DNA from: Gnetum montanum
Lineage: Eukaryota > Streptophyta > Gnetopsida > Gnetales > Gnetaceae
Direction: 5' to 3'
Assembly (NCBI GenBank): GCA_015680685.1
Contig: MNCI01026477.1
Coordinates: forward strand, 82,458 to 129,458
Length of the DNA: 47,001 bases
In this document: piece by piece, positions 1 to 10,869 of the stretch
Layout: the number at the start of each line of letters is the position of its first letter
Numbering within the stretch: the first letter of the stretch is position 1
The notes under the pieces: generated by a model
What the model was told of the DNA's origin: nothing
What the model saw: the letters and a program-made list of their open reading frames with translations, nothing else
Database searches by the model: none
Position numbers and translations under genes: made by a program

Positions 1-2265
1 CGGTGCCAAGAAGCATTTGACAACGTTAAAACAGCACTCACTCGGTTACCCACCGTATTCTCACCCAAAAACGATAGGCCGTTTTACATCTACCTGGCAA
101 CATCAGAATCATCAATCGCATCCATGTTGTGCCAAAAACGAGATGACGGAGTTGAGGTCCCCGTATACTACTTGAGTCATGCAATGGTTGCCCACGAAAA
201 AATATATAACGATGTAGAAAATTCATGCTTAGCTTTAGTTTTCTCTTTAAAGAAATGGCGACATTATCTTTTCCAAAATCAAGTTAACATAATTTGCAAA
301 GATAATGTGCTCAGAGCTATAACTGGAAACATCTATGAGTCAAGCAGGATAGCCCGTTGGAAGGTGATCATAGCTGAGTTTGACCTGCACTATGTGGCAC
401 AATCGTCAGTAAAGGGTCAGGCCATAGCGAATCAAATGACCACGTCGCCGACGTATGATCCAGGTACAATAGAACCCGAATTCCCAGACGAGAATGTAAA
501 TACAATAGACACGGTGCCAGATGACTACGAGGCGGTTCTAAACTTTGACGGAGCATCCACCTCCCGAGGAGGAAGTGCTGCCGCTGTAATCACATACCCC
601 TCTAGGGAAATTAAGCCTTTCGCCTATCGTTTCGATTTCCATTGTACTAACAACATAGCAGAGTATGAAGGTCTCCTCAGAGGTCTCGCGGCCGCATTAG
701 CTTCGGAGATTACACGGCTCGTAGTCAAGGGGGACTCACAACTAGTCATAAACCAAGTCACAGATGTCTATACGTGTAAAGCACAACACTTACAACCATA
801 CTGCGATTTGGCTAAGCACCTACTTAAACAATTCGAAAAGGCTGACGTCCAACATATCCCTAGGAACGATAATACCATTGTAGACGCCTTAGAAACCTTA
901 GCTTTAAACATATCCCCTGACATGTTTCATGTACTACCGAGCTCCCTGACCAGCTGTGTCGAGCCCATAACCAACACTCTCGACGTGCTTCTAATTGCAT
1001 CTGTCAGTACGACACACGCTAATGAATGGTATGATGATGTAAAAGAATACCTTCTGCGCGGTGAAACGCCACAACATCTAACCAACGCGCAAAAGGATGC
1101 AGTACGCAAGCATTCTAAGCAGTACACATTAATAGGGGATACATTGTGTCATCGATCCTATGAAGGCATACTACTAACATGTGTCAATAGCACTGAGGCC
1201 CAAACAATTGTTGAACAGGTGCACGACGGAATATGCGGGGGACACATCGCACCGAAGGCGATGGCAACCAAAATAAGACGCCTAGGCTACTATTGGCCGC
1301 ACATGGAATACGACTGCCAGTCCAAGGTCAAAACATGTAGTGTATGCCAAAAACACGGTAATCTCATCCACATACCACCAAATGAGTTGCACATAACACA
1401 AATCACATGGCCCTTCCAGAAGTGGGGACTGGACCTCATCGGCCCGATAACACCTACATCTTCTGTCGGGCATGGCTTTATTATAACAGCGACTGAATAC
1501 TTTACGAAATGGGTAGAGGCGGCACCCCTTCGTAAAACTACTTCTAAACAGGTGTGCAACTTCATCCTCGAAAACATTGTAACCCGTTTTGGCATTCTCA
1601 TGGCAATCATCACCGACAACGGGCCTCAATTTAGTAGTGCCGAGACCAAAATGTTCTGCGATAGTCTAGGGATCAAGCACTCGTTTTCGTCCCCTTACTA
1701 CCCTCAGAGCAATAGGCAAGCAGAATCAACAAATAAGACAATCATCACAGTACTCAAAAAGATGCTTGTCCAGAGCAAACGAAGATGGCACGAACAACTG
1801 GTGTATGCGTTATGGGCATACCGTACCATGCACCGGACCTCGATAGGTAAAACTCCATATAGTCTTGTTTACGGTTCAGAGGCTGTTTTACCTTTAGAAT
1901 TGCAGGTACCATCTCTAAGGATCACGCTCTCCGGACTCCTCGACGACGAGCAAAATAATGATTTACGCATCATCGACCTGGACTCGGTGGAGAAGGAACG
2001 CGTGCGTACACTCGATCAGATCGAATGGTATCAGAAACAACAACGGCAACGACACCGACATGACCTTCATAAGCGCCCCATCAAAGAAGGGGACCTCGTA
2101 CGTAAAGCGGTTCGGGAACACCTAGATAAATTCTCAGTCAACTGGGAAGGGCCTTACCTGGTTATCAAAGCATTCGACAACGGGGCATTCAAACTAGCCG
2201 ACATGGATGGAAAAGAGTTTGCAAATCCAACCAATCATCTGTTCTTCAAACCATTCTATACATGA
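1..2265 (+). CDS. pol: Ty3/gypsy pol, 3' part: RNase H, archaeal-type RNase H, integrase (5'-truncated by window edge)
   Basis: This frame is open from base 1 to TGA at 2263-2265 (754 codons visible, no stops). The first about 140 residues are the Ty3-type RNase H; its usual first Asp is replaced (YLATSE) and the last Asp is Asn (AIANQM), so it may be inactive. The second RNase H (about codons 175-310) keeps a D-E-D-D set: FDGAS, AEYEG, KGDSQ and IVDAL. Integrase follows with an HHCC zinc finger (H..H then CSVCQ), the catalytic core (GLDLIGP, TDNGPQF, QAEST) and a C-terminal GPYLVIKAF barrel. The canonical PQxNGQAE reads PQSNRQAE, so a Gly has become Arg. Known function: RNase H removes the RNA template during reverse transcription and integrase inserts the cDNA. 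The intact frame contrasts with the broken copy in element C. Confidence 0.9.
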   Translation, partial: RCQEAFDNVKTALTRLPTVFSPKNDRPFYIYLATSESSIASMLCQKRDDGVEVPVYYLSHAMVAHEKIYNDVENSCLALVFSLKKWRHYLFQNQVNIICKDNVLRAITGNIYESSRIARWKVIIAEFDLHYVAQSSVKGQAIANQMTTSPTYDPGTIEPEFPDENVNTIDTVPDDYEAVLNFDGASTSRGGSAAAVITYPSREIKPFAYRFDFHCTNNIAEYEGLLRGLAAALASEITRLVVKGDSQLVINQVTDVYTCKAQHLQPYCDLAKHLLKQFEKADVQHIPRNDNTIVDALETLALNISPDMFHVLPSSLTSCVEPITNTLDVLLIASVSTTHANEWYDDVKEYLLRGETPQHLTNAQKDAVRKHSKQYTLIGDTLCHRSYEGILLTCVNSTEAQTIVEQVHDGICGGHIAPKAMATKIRRLGYYWPHMEYDCQSKVKTCSVCQKHGNLIHIPPNELHITQITWPFQKWGLDLIGPITPTSSVGHGFIITATEYFTKWVEAAPLRKTTSKQVCNFILENIVTRFGILMAIITDNGPQFSSAETKMFCDSLGIKHSFSSPYYPQSNRQAESTNKTIITVLKKMLVQSKRRWHEQLVYALWAYRTMHRTSIGKTPYSLVYGSEAVLPLELQVPSLRITLSGLLDDEQNNDLRIIDLDSVEKERVRTLDQIEWYQKQQRQRHRHDLHKRPIKEGDLVRKAVREHLDKFSVNWEGPYLVIKAFDNGAFKLADMDGKEFANPTNHLFFKPFYT

Positions 2266-2284
2266 ATTCAAACTCAGGTACGCG

Positions 2285-2436
2285 ACAGTCCTGGAATCAT
2301 GACTATAAACTGATACCACAGAACAGTCCTGGAATCATGACTATAAACTGATACCACAGAACAGTCCTGGAATCATGACTATAAACTGATACCACAGAAC
2401 ACTCCTAGAATCATGACTATAAACTGATACCACAGA
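2285..2436 (+). repeat. Four tandem 38 bp units
   Basis: Four consecutive units start at 2285, 2323, 2361 and 2399. The first three are nearly identical and the fourth differs at two positions. Each contains TCATGACTATAAACTGATAC. They sit at the start of a longer array of diverged units reaching about 2740. Confidence 0.92.
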
Positions 2437-2740
2437 ATAGTCCTGAGTTACGACTTAAAACTGACATCATCATTGTCCTGGTATATGACAATAAACGGAT
2501 ACCGTACAATGTCCGCAAATGACGATAAACTAGCACCCCTCTGGCATGATAGTAAAATGGCACCGTCAGACTCCTCAGAGTCCGCTAATACTATAAACTA
2601 GCTTGCCTCTGTATAGTCAGCTAAGACTCAAAACTGGCAACATACCGTCTGCCACGACGCTAAACGGGCAATGTCCAACGGGTTACGACACAAAACTAAC
2701 CCACGATAGTCCGCTAAGACTATAAACTGGCGCATTCATC
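2437..2740 (+). repeat. Degenerate minisatellite, core GACTATAAACTGG
   Basis: About nine diverged units of 25-35 bp, each of the general form GTCC-N-ATGAC-NN-TAAACT-GGCA. Examples are GTCCGCTAAGACTATAAACTGG near 2710 and related units at 2480, 2510, 2580 and 2640. Element C has the matching array after its pol stop, so the array is a family feature. Confidence 0.8.
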
Positions 2741-3724
2741 TACGAATCCCCATCTCATAGCCACCTTCGTTCGTCAGAATCATTACATCCTTCATCAGCA
2801 TCATTGACATTCACATTCAATACTCAGGGTCGCCCCAATACTTTTGTCCGCCTGCATCTTCCTAAATATAAGCTCATTAATCCACTCATGGTTTTCTTGT
2901 CTCTTTGGAGTTGTGTTTGTAGGATGACGCTCAGGAGTTCTCGTACGAGGTTGCGTTTCATCATAAGTAGCAAGATGAGGCAATGTCCATTTGTCCACCT
3001 GGCAAGATTAACCCGCACATCCACATTCCCCGAAAACCTACTATCTATCTACCAAACCATTGCACACTGCAAAACGTTACAACAGTCGCAACACACAAAA
3101 CACAAGATTCGTGCATGAGCACAAGGGAAAATTTAAAAAAAAAGAAAAGAAAAGAAAAAACAAAACATTCTATCGCATGGCTTTGGCTCTTCACTAACAG
3201 TTTCCCCAAAGAAGGGAGCTGTTCCTCCAAAGAATGCAAAACATCATCCCGTGGCTTTGGTCGTGACAACTGGTTCTCCTGAAAAAACACCAAGAGGACC
3301 GTTCTGCCAAAGGACGCACATGACATGCTTGAATTCCGAGTCTGCCAAAAAAAAATGGCTATCGACAAGGACCGGCATGCCACACACCTAAGCACCCTTT
3401 TTCCAGCATGATCCCTTGGGCAGTAGCCGATCCCCACGATCCCTTTCTCCCTGCTAATTACCAATATCGCCCTTTCAATACCATCCACCACCAAGCACGG
3501 TACAATGATGTCTGGTCAGGTGACAAAGGATAGAGCTTTTGTCAAGTTGCTTGTGGTGTTTTGCGCTTCTTTGTCGACGCTTCTCGGGTCGATTCCTCCA
3601 AGCGTCAACAAAGAGGGGCCAATGAAACACCACAAAAATCTGTGAGTTTAGCATCTGTCCGACAAGAAGCAGATCCCCATAACCCACAGGCCAATCTTGG
3701 AAGTCGAAACATCTGGTTAAGTGT

Positions 3725-4100
3725 TGTGCCAGCGTCTACACCCAGCGTTCACGCCCAGCGTCTATGCCCAGCATTCACGCCCAGTGTCTACGCTCCGCGT
3801 TTATGCCCAGCGTTCACGCCCAGCGTCTACGCCCAGCTCTCCAGCGTACACGGCCCGGTACGGCAGAGGCACATGCTCGACGACAGGATTTCCAATGGCA
3901 ACATGAAGATTACACCGAAGAGCAAGGATTGAAGCAAGTGGACATCCTTCGGCATATACGCCCAACATTCACCAGCGTATACGCCCCAGCGTATACACTA
4001 GCATCTATCCGTCTACGCCCAGCGTATACGCTCGGCGTATACGCCCAGCGTATACGCCGACCTGTTGTATAATGTATACGCCCGGCGTATATCATGTTTC
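3725..4100. repeat. LTR U3 array of the GCGTATACGC palindrome
   Basis: Closely spaced copies of a 12-14 bp unit, AGCGTATACGCC. Perfect 10 bp palindromes lie at 3974-3983, 4022-4031, 4035-4044 and 4048-4057, with many variants such as AGCGTCTACGCCC at 3730-3840. The array sits upstream of the TATA box, where transcription factor sites would be expected. Confidence 0.9.
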
Positions 4101-4165
4101 TAAATTGTAACGCCTGGTCTACATGCCACCTGTCTCCCCGTCCGCTTTTCCCGGTAACCCTATCC

Positions 4166-4175
4166 CTATAAATAG
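4166..4175 (+). promoter_or_regulatory. TATA box of element A LTR
   Basis: CTATAAATAG lies in the LTR downstream of the palindrome array. Transcription of the element would start about 30 bases further on. In element C the corresponding boxes read TATAAAA. Confidence 0.65.
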
Positions 4176-4429
4176 CCCAATTTTCCACATTTACGAGGTC
4201 CGCAGAAATTTACCAGAGCTGACCCAGAGCAATTACGCTGCTGAAACCCTCTACTCTTATGCTTACGCTGGAAGCCCTGCATGCTGCATGCTGAGCACAG
4301 TCCGCGCTTCGCCTATCATGTCAACCAGCTGCATCCCTCTGTCCACCAGGGCTTTACGTCCGCCTTGTGTCCCTACACAACTGCGTTAGACCGGTGCACA
4401 ACATTTTAACTCTATAATCCATTGTTTAC

Positions 4430-4830
4430 GCTTGTTGCAAATCCTTTTACAGTTTTATGTTAATTTGGCCCACGCCTCGTTTACGGCTGTTTGCGTTCGC
4501 GCTCCGCGCTCCGTTTGCGTCCGTGGACACCCGCTGTTTACGCTTGGTTCAAGTTTTACAGTTTTACGTCAATTTGGCCCACGCTTCGCTTACGCCTTCT
4601 TGCGTTTACGCTCTGGCAGCGTCCGTGTACACCCACTGTTTACGCTGTTTGCATTTGTTTACGCCCTTTGTATTCGGTTACGCTGTTTACGCCTGTATAC
4701 GCTTACACCGGGTCTAGCTCTGTTTACGCTGTTCACGCCCAACGTTCTTTACGCCCCTCTACGCTTACGCCATCTGTGCCTGTTTCGCCCTTTACGCCCT
4801 GGTCTACATATAACCCAGCGTATAACACCT
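4430..4830 (+). repeat. TTTACGC-rich R/U5 region
   Basis: More than twenty copies of TTTACGC, TTACGCT or TACGCC occur in 400 bases. The corresponding part of the element C LTRs (19120-19260, 35580-35720) has the same words at lower density. Open frames through this stretch are made only of these repeats and are not genes. Confidence 0.75.
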
Positions 4831-5001
4831 CGGTGGCGCTCGGGGAAGTCCTTGTTTGATCCGTGTGCGGACCATTCAAGGCACTCTGCCTTCGTCCACT
4901 CCAGCTCGCCCTCAAGCGGAGGCAGGGTCAACTGTGCTTGCTCACTGATCTTTCGGTGCTCGCAACGTTCCAACCTCGCACCAATGATTTCGGTCGGCAC
5001 A

Positions 5002-8000
5002 CCATGCAACGAGGCTCTTTCATGATCATTAAATCTTCTCCCTTGTTCTTTAGCTACAAGAGGAGTTGGATGTCAGTTTTGGCTAGAGTGTTTAATTCTA
5101 TTGTCATGAACACCAAATTTTATAAAATATTGTAAATTTGTATACTTGGGCACTTAGAATTTTTCTATTTTATCTGAGTTAATTTGCATGTTAGTCAATA
5201 ATCCCATACCTTCTCAATATTTTATAAAGGACTTGTTCCTCCTTTTGTTCACTTGAGGAAAAGTTTTCATTTAGTCGTGGGGGTATGATGAAGTGTATTT
5301 TGTATGGCTCTGATATTGGATATCTAATATTGGAGCCCTAATATCGAATATTAAATATCAGAAACCAAGAAGCAATGTCAGATATTCGATATGATGAATT
5401 GTGTGCTAGCCTATAAATATAACACTTGGGTGCACAGTTTGGGAGTCTTTGTCATAGTGTAGTAGATCTCTTGTAGTTTTTCTTTCCTAGAGTTAGAATA
5501 TTTTCCCAAGTTCCTGCAGCAAGAGTCATTAAGTATACAGATCTTTATTCGAGCACTATTTAACTTGAGCACAATAGTGTGTGCAGCAATAAAGATGAGC
5601 TTTCTAATAAACCTTATAGCACTTTGGCTAGATTAAATATTTTCTTCATGCATTTATTGTTTTATGCAATTTCCTTTAATACTTTAAGTAATTAAGGCTA
5701 ATTAAGCTAGATTAAATAGTACTTAATTAAGCACATTAGTATGACTATTTCAAGCCTATGCATGATGCTTGGTAATCTTAGTAACACTTAACATTGGGTA
5801 ACCTAGTAGTGTTATATGTGTTCAAAATGTGTATGTTAGGATTAGCTAGACATTGGTTATTTAGTTAGATTAAATTAGTGATTAAATTACTTCATTCTTT
5901 TAATCCTTTATTTTAAGCACTCAAAATATAAAACATAAAAATAATAAAAATCATATGCATCAATTACACTTAACCATACCTTTGCATATCACAAGTGTAA
6001 TTGGGAAGACAATGAATGACAATTAGGGAAAGTTCACTTCCTAGAGGCTAGTGTACTAAAAGACAAAAGGGCCCATGGAATTCAACCAAATCATGTGTGA
6101 ACTCTTAGTTATTTGTATGGTTGAGCATAGGGGTACCCATCACTTATCAATGACCATGAAGGTCTAGAAGTCTCTTTCTTTGTAAACCTTAGTAATGTCA
6201 ATCACTACTTCTACCTAAGTTTCTAATCATTTGTTCTCTAAATCAATAATCTTCATCCTTAACCCAAGCCTTAACTAGATTCAAACCTAGAAAAGTTTCT
6301 CTTGATGGCCATGGTATTGTGCCTTTTATGGGATTTGGGATAATTAGTGTAGCCAAGGGGTTCAATGAAAGGTTTTTGATCAAGACATATTTGAGAAGCC
6401 TACCATGCACATGTGCACGAATGGAGGAAAACCAAACTAAAATTTTGAATTTTGGATGTTTGATGCCACATCACTTTGGTTTGATTCATACCAATGGTTA
6501 CATTATAGAACAATCAAGGACAGATGATACTTGATGTAGTCGATGTGATCTTGCATTTGAAAGGGAGACTTAGAGGTTGATCTATATTAGGTGGATGAGT
6601 AGTGGTTAAAGGATGTAGTAATGAATCTTTCATGGAATGTGGGATGTGTTCAAGTGCTTCATGGGCTAATTGAAGGGTTGGGTAGAGATCCAGTGATGTT
6701 GCACTTTCTTCCTTTCTCTCTTGTTCATTATTAATTCTCCATCTTTTCTATTCCATTCTTGTCCATGGTTATGTATGACAAAAGATTGATCAAGCAAAAA
6801 GAGAATGAGATATAGTCATCTAAGAGGACAAACTAGCATTTGATGCTCATGTCTCATTGGTTAATGAGAATCCATGGGTATCTCATCAATACGTTTCACA
6901 AGGGTAATGAAGGTAAGTGCCTACTCTAAGGAGGACTCACTTGTGAATTCTTGATGAGAAGGCATCATATGTAACTTATCCAAATTTTATCTTCTAGTGC
7001 TAGTAAGTGTTTCATTACATATGACACTTGATTAATCTTCTACTTATCTAAGTATCAACTCTTTATGCTTCAAAGTTTGACCATGCTGAACTCTATCAAT
7101 CCACATCAATTATGCTTATATTTTCTTATTCTTGGTGCTATAAAAATTCTCTTATTATTCTAACCTCTCTTTTTAGCCATGGATTTATGGGATTTCATAA
7201 ATTAACCAATTTATTTCTTTCCCATAACCCATAATGTCATGTAAGGAAACTTTATAATGTTCTTCCTATTTTGCTTCTTGTACACCTTGTACGACTAATA
7301 TCATATGATTCTAGCATGGTACATGCCTTAAACAATGCTTATGAAATCATCAAAGGTAAGTTAAAGACATGGGAACAAAGTTAGATAATTTCTCCCTATT
7401 TGGAAGGATATGTTGATACACCCCTATGTCAATACAGAGGCATTAGTGCCCTTGCTGTAGAACATCCTCCCCTGGCATTAACAATCTTATATACACTTGG
7501 GGGAGGGGGTTAAGAAATGGCTCATAATTTTTCATTTGTGTTTTTCCTCCTTCCTTTTCTCTAGTGGACCATAACAAACAAAACTCTAGCAAATTTTCAT
7601 CCTATAAGAGAAGTGGTAACTATTTTTTACACATCCTTTCTAGATATTCTTGTCCTTAATGTTCTAGCATTGATTCAAGCCTGGTGTCTTATAACTTAGT
7701 CGTGGGGGAAACACACCACTTCAAGTATGCATTTAATGCTTTTGGTATTTATTTAAACATTTCTACCTCATCAATCCTTACTCATGCATGTCGTATTTCA
7801 ACAATTATGATGATGTTTTTCAAGTATTTTCCAATGGTTGTATTTAATATTGTTCTAGCACATAATTTTTGCAATGGTAGTGTGATTCCTAGGGAAAACT
7901 CATGTGATTTTTAGCAAATTTCATAGCTAATCATGTTGGGATGATTGCAATCCAAGATTCGTAGACCAATAAGGACTAAGGTCAAACAATTTTAGGCCTC

Positions 8001-8200
8001 CATCTAGGAAGCTTTGCAAGGAGCCCCTATTCCTGAGAAGGAAGAAGGAAAAGAACTTTAATCACCTAATCTAGAACCTATAGGTCCTATTCTAGAGCCC
8101 ATGGGTCCTACTCCAAAAATATCTTCATCCATAAGTAGATTAGAAGGTAGCCAGTCATGTTTTTGATCCTCAAGTTGAGCATGTGCGCAATAGTAGGAAA
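5002..8200. other. AT-rich region without a recognisable gene
   Basis: Only short chance frames are present. The segment 5290-5470 has overlapping inverted repeats (GATATTGGATATC, TAATATCGAATATTA) just upstream of a TATA-like CTATAAATATAAC at about 5412-5424. This could be the promoter end of an old LTR, but no partner LTR was found. The rest looks like decayed transposon DNA. Confidence 0.4.
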
Positions 8201-8204
8201 CTAA

Positions 8205-9000
8205 AAAAGTGCTAGAGGAGTTGGTAAAAGATGATGAAGAGGATGCAAAGAACATCCAAGAGGATGTGGCTACTCATTATTCCACTTACAATCCACTCAT
8301 GAAGAGAAAAAATATCATTGGTTCCTTGAGCTTGGTCTTCCAAAGCTTAAGGAGTCGCTATAATGGATTGGCTTCTAAGATTACATCACGCAATCCTTCA
8401 CATCATACCACTATGAGGTAGAGGAGTACTACCAAAACCTCATTGCCCATGATGCCATGACCTTCATTAGTGAGTTTTCTATGCCTATTTCCCCATGGAT
8501 AATCACATGGGCTACTAAATTTCCAAACAAACCAACAAACAATTAGTGTCCATGGACCTAAAAGATTGAGCCTAAGCTTAGGTGGAGGTTTATGTTGGAG
8601 GCCTTTGACATGGATAAAGCTAAGGTAAAGATTTTGAAACTTCCCTTGATTAAAAATTTTGTGTGCAAAATCATCAATTGTAACTTTTTACCCACCAAAA
8701 ATTCATAGAGTATCTCTACTTAGTTGGGGAGTGTTAATGTTATTGCTATAGTAAGAGGGAAGTGCACCATCAACATCCCATATTTTCTCTACAAGGACCT
8801 AATCTAGAAAATAAAAGATATGGCCAGTGATAGAAGGGAGATTGATGCCTTTGTAGGATTAATCTAAAAACTTTACAAACTAGAAAGCATAGTCAATCAT
8901 ATAGGAAGACATCCCACAACAACAAGTATGGTTGATTGGGAGAATGTAATGGTGATTACTGATGGCATCCTAAGGGCTTTAGATTTTATCTAACTTAGAG
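8205..9000 (+). pseudogene. Decayed coding region, possible plant-transposon-protein-like domain
   Basis: Reading frames here resemble protein but are broken by stops and shifts. The piece at 8205-8420 is acidic, then SLVFQSLRSRYNG. The piece at 8560-8990 reads RWRFMLEAFD, VCKIINCNFLPTKN, VIAIVRGK-TINIPYFLYKDL and KIKDMASDRREIDAFV, interrupted mostly by TAG. The pattern 'fixed N-x-LPT, then an IvrGk-inv segment' resembles the putative plant transposon protein domain (Transposase_32-like), by memory of the family only. A coiled-coil relic follows at 10.9-12.05 kb on the same strand, so the two may be parts of one gene split by the 9.3-10.5 kb block. Function unknown. Confidence 0.35.
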
Positions 9001-9315
9001 GTTTATATGCCTTCCACAAAGTTATGCTATATCTAACCTTTAGGTCAACTCTAACAACACCAAATACATCTCAAGTATCTTAATGAATGTAGGTGCAATT
9101 ACCTAGTGGATCTATTTCTTGACCTCCTAGCTTCAGCATTAGGTAAATCCAGGAACTTCTTCTTAGTGGTGGTTCTTGTGACAACTGAAAATGTCAATGG
9201 CTGGAACACTGAGAGGTTAGCAAGCATACAACCTAAACCTAAGTCTACGCAAGGGCCATGCTATAAAATGGAGATAGGGTTCCCTAAATGATCTTGTCAT
9301 TCAAATAGGGACTTA

Positions 9316-10480
9316 CTAGGTGTTATGACGGATGCATGCGAAAGGGGTTTACACAGTGTTACATGTGGGCACCGGGCCCAACTAAGCCAAAGCATAGCAG
9401 GGTGTCCTACCCTGAGCACAGTAGTGTAAACATGTAAATACGTATTAAATAGCAATAAAATGAAAGTGCTATGCTAAATATCAAAGAAAAATGCTTGAAA
9501 AATGCAATGGAACTTTAGAATGAAAGTGTACCACCTCAATTGGGGGAGCATAGATATTATAGAAAAAGAGGTGATAGTGGTACATGGTGTATAGGCAAGC
9601 ATAGTGACAATGTACCAATGTAGTCACAATCTCTAGGAGATCCAAGACATGGAACTAATAGCTTCCATGGGGACTAAATCTACAAGGTTAGCTATTACTA
9701 TGTTCCATAAGTATAATGGTGAAATGCATTCTAGACAATGTGGTCTAGTCATCCAATGGGGTCTTGGAATGTGACAAAGTGCTAGGTGTGCTTGAGTGTG
9801 AAAGTGCAAGAGTGCCAAGGATGTTCAAAATGTCAAAATGCCCAATGCTCTTTTCATTTGACCACCACTTGAATGTTGAACATAGGGGTATTTATAGGAC
9901 TAGGTTTAGCGCAAAATGTGGATCGAGCATCATGTGGCATGAGATGTAGATCGAGCACCATGTGGCATGAGGGTAGATGGGGCTACACTAACCTTGCTAT
10001 GCTCCCATGGAAGTAACAAGGCGTTAGGCTCTAGAGTACTACAATGGGTCCCTAAAGACTACTGAACTATGACTACACTACCAAGACTGCATATTCCAAA
10101 GTTTGAACGACCGCAATATACCCTTTTCCATGCTAAGCTAGCTTAACAACTTCTTGCCTAACTGCCCACTAAAAAGTGTGCTATGTTGGCTACGCTATGG
10201 AGCATAGTACAGTGTAGCAACCTAGGAGATAGAAAATTTGTTGAACTGTTTCATCCATCCCAAGAAATCTTGACAACTTTTGGCTTGGCACTTGGGCAAA
10301 CTAGCCATGGAAGTGTATGCTATGCTGGCTACGCTCTAGAGCATAGTAGGTAGAGTGAGAGCATAGTAGAATACTTAGAAAATTTTTTCATGAAAATACT
10401 GTTGAAACTTAGAAAATTTTTCAAAATAGTCCTTGATGCATGCTACATTGGCTATGCTGGGGAGCATAGCACCAACACTT
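9316..10480. repeat. Block with dispersed imperfect palindromes (GCTATGCTGGCTACGCT...AGCATAG)
   Basis: Four or five copies of an about 30 bp imperfect palindrome occur here: near 9397 (partial), 10186, 10317 and 10442, plus half-sites. A TATA-like TATTTATAGG lies at about 9888. A short tandem pair, GATCGAGCAYCATGTGGCATGAG, lies at 9922-9970. The block could be a solo LTR or leader of an unknown element; no terminal repeat or target duplication was established. Confidence 0.4.
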
Positions 10481-10869
10481 TAAAAAATTTGTCAAGTTTT
10501 GACACTTAAAAAAATTTGCAGTTGAAGTGTTGAAGCCTGAAATTGGTGGTGTTTCAATTCTTAGCCTATCATGAACATCAAAGTTGATAAATAGGCTACC
10601 ACAATCCACATTGAAAGATTGTAAGATCTTGGTAGCAATTTCTTGCAAATAATGAAAGCCATTATGGGTGGTGAGGAGATAAGGCAATACATCTTCTAGT
10701 TCCCTTTCCCATTATTAAATGATCCACCCATGGCTCATTTTAATGCCCCTATTCAATCTCATATTCATGTGCCTTCATGGAGGATTTCCTCATCACATTA
10801 ATCAAGGTGTAGATTACATAACATCCATCATGGAGATGAAGTCCTCTAGGTACCGACTAATCAACCTAG

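Larger units (their letters stand above)
2266..3622 (+). other. 3' UTR of element A with minisatellites and polypurine tract
   Basis: Non-coding DNA between the pol stop and the 3' LTR. The first 470 bases are degenerate repeats ending in a TAAACT-type core (separate entry). The rest has no convincing gene. A purine-rich stretch, AAAGAGGGG, lies just before the LTR start at 3623 and is the likely plus-strand primer; the same stretch precedes the 3' LTR of element C. Confidence 0.65.
1..5001 (+). mobile_element. Element A: 3' part of a Tat-type Ty3/gypsy LTR retrotransposon
   Basis: The window opens inside the pol gene of an LTR retrotransposon. Visible in order are the end of the RT connection, RNase H, a second archaeal-type RNase H, integrase, a minisatellite-rich 3' UTR, a purine-rich tract (about 3609-3618) and a 3' LTR ending at 5001. 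Two RNase H domains in tandem is a known hallmark of the Tat clade (Ogre, Retand, Grande and relatives). The LTR begins TGAAACACCAC, as does the 3' LTR of element C, and the pol proteins align throughout, so A and C are one family. The 5' half lies outside the window, so it cannot be seen whether A also carries the antisense gene found in C. The five bases after the LTR (5002-5006, CCATG) are the expected target duplication. Confidence 0.9.
3623..5001 (+). mobile_element. 3' LTR of element A (1379 bp)
   Basis: It starts TGAAACACCAC after a purine tract and ends CGGCACA; the ends match those of the element C LTRs (TGAAACA...GGTACA). The U3 part (about 3730-4100) is packed with the motif AGCGTMTACGCCC, including four perfect GCGTATACGC palindromes. 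A TATA box lies at 4166-4175. Downstream R-U5 (about 4430-4830) is packed with TTTACGC and TTACGCT repeats. The LTR is longer than those of element C, largely through different repeat numbers. Confidence 0.85.

Noticed and set aside
3725-4100. Regularly spaced palindromic repeats resembling a CRISPR array
   Set aside because: Units are 10-14 bp with irregular short spacing, lie in a plant LTR upstream of a TATA box, and have no cas genes nearby.
4432-5025. 197-codon open frame in the element A LTR
   Set aside because: It is built from TTTACGC and TACGC repeats and has no counterpart kept open in element C.
5285-5470. Solo LTR at the TATA-like sequence
   Set aside because: No second LTR, defined ends or target duplication could be found in the window.
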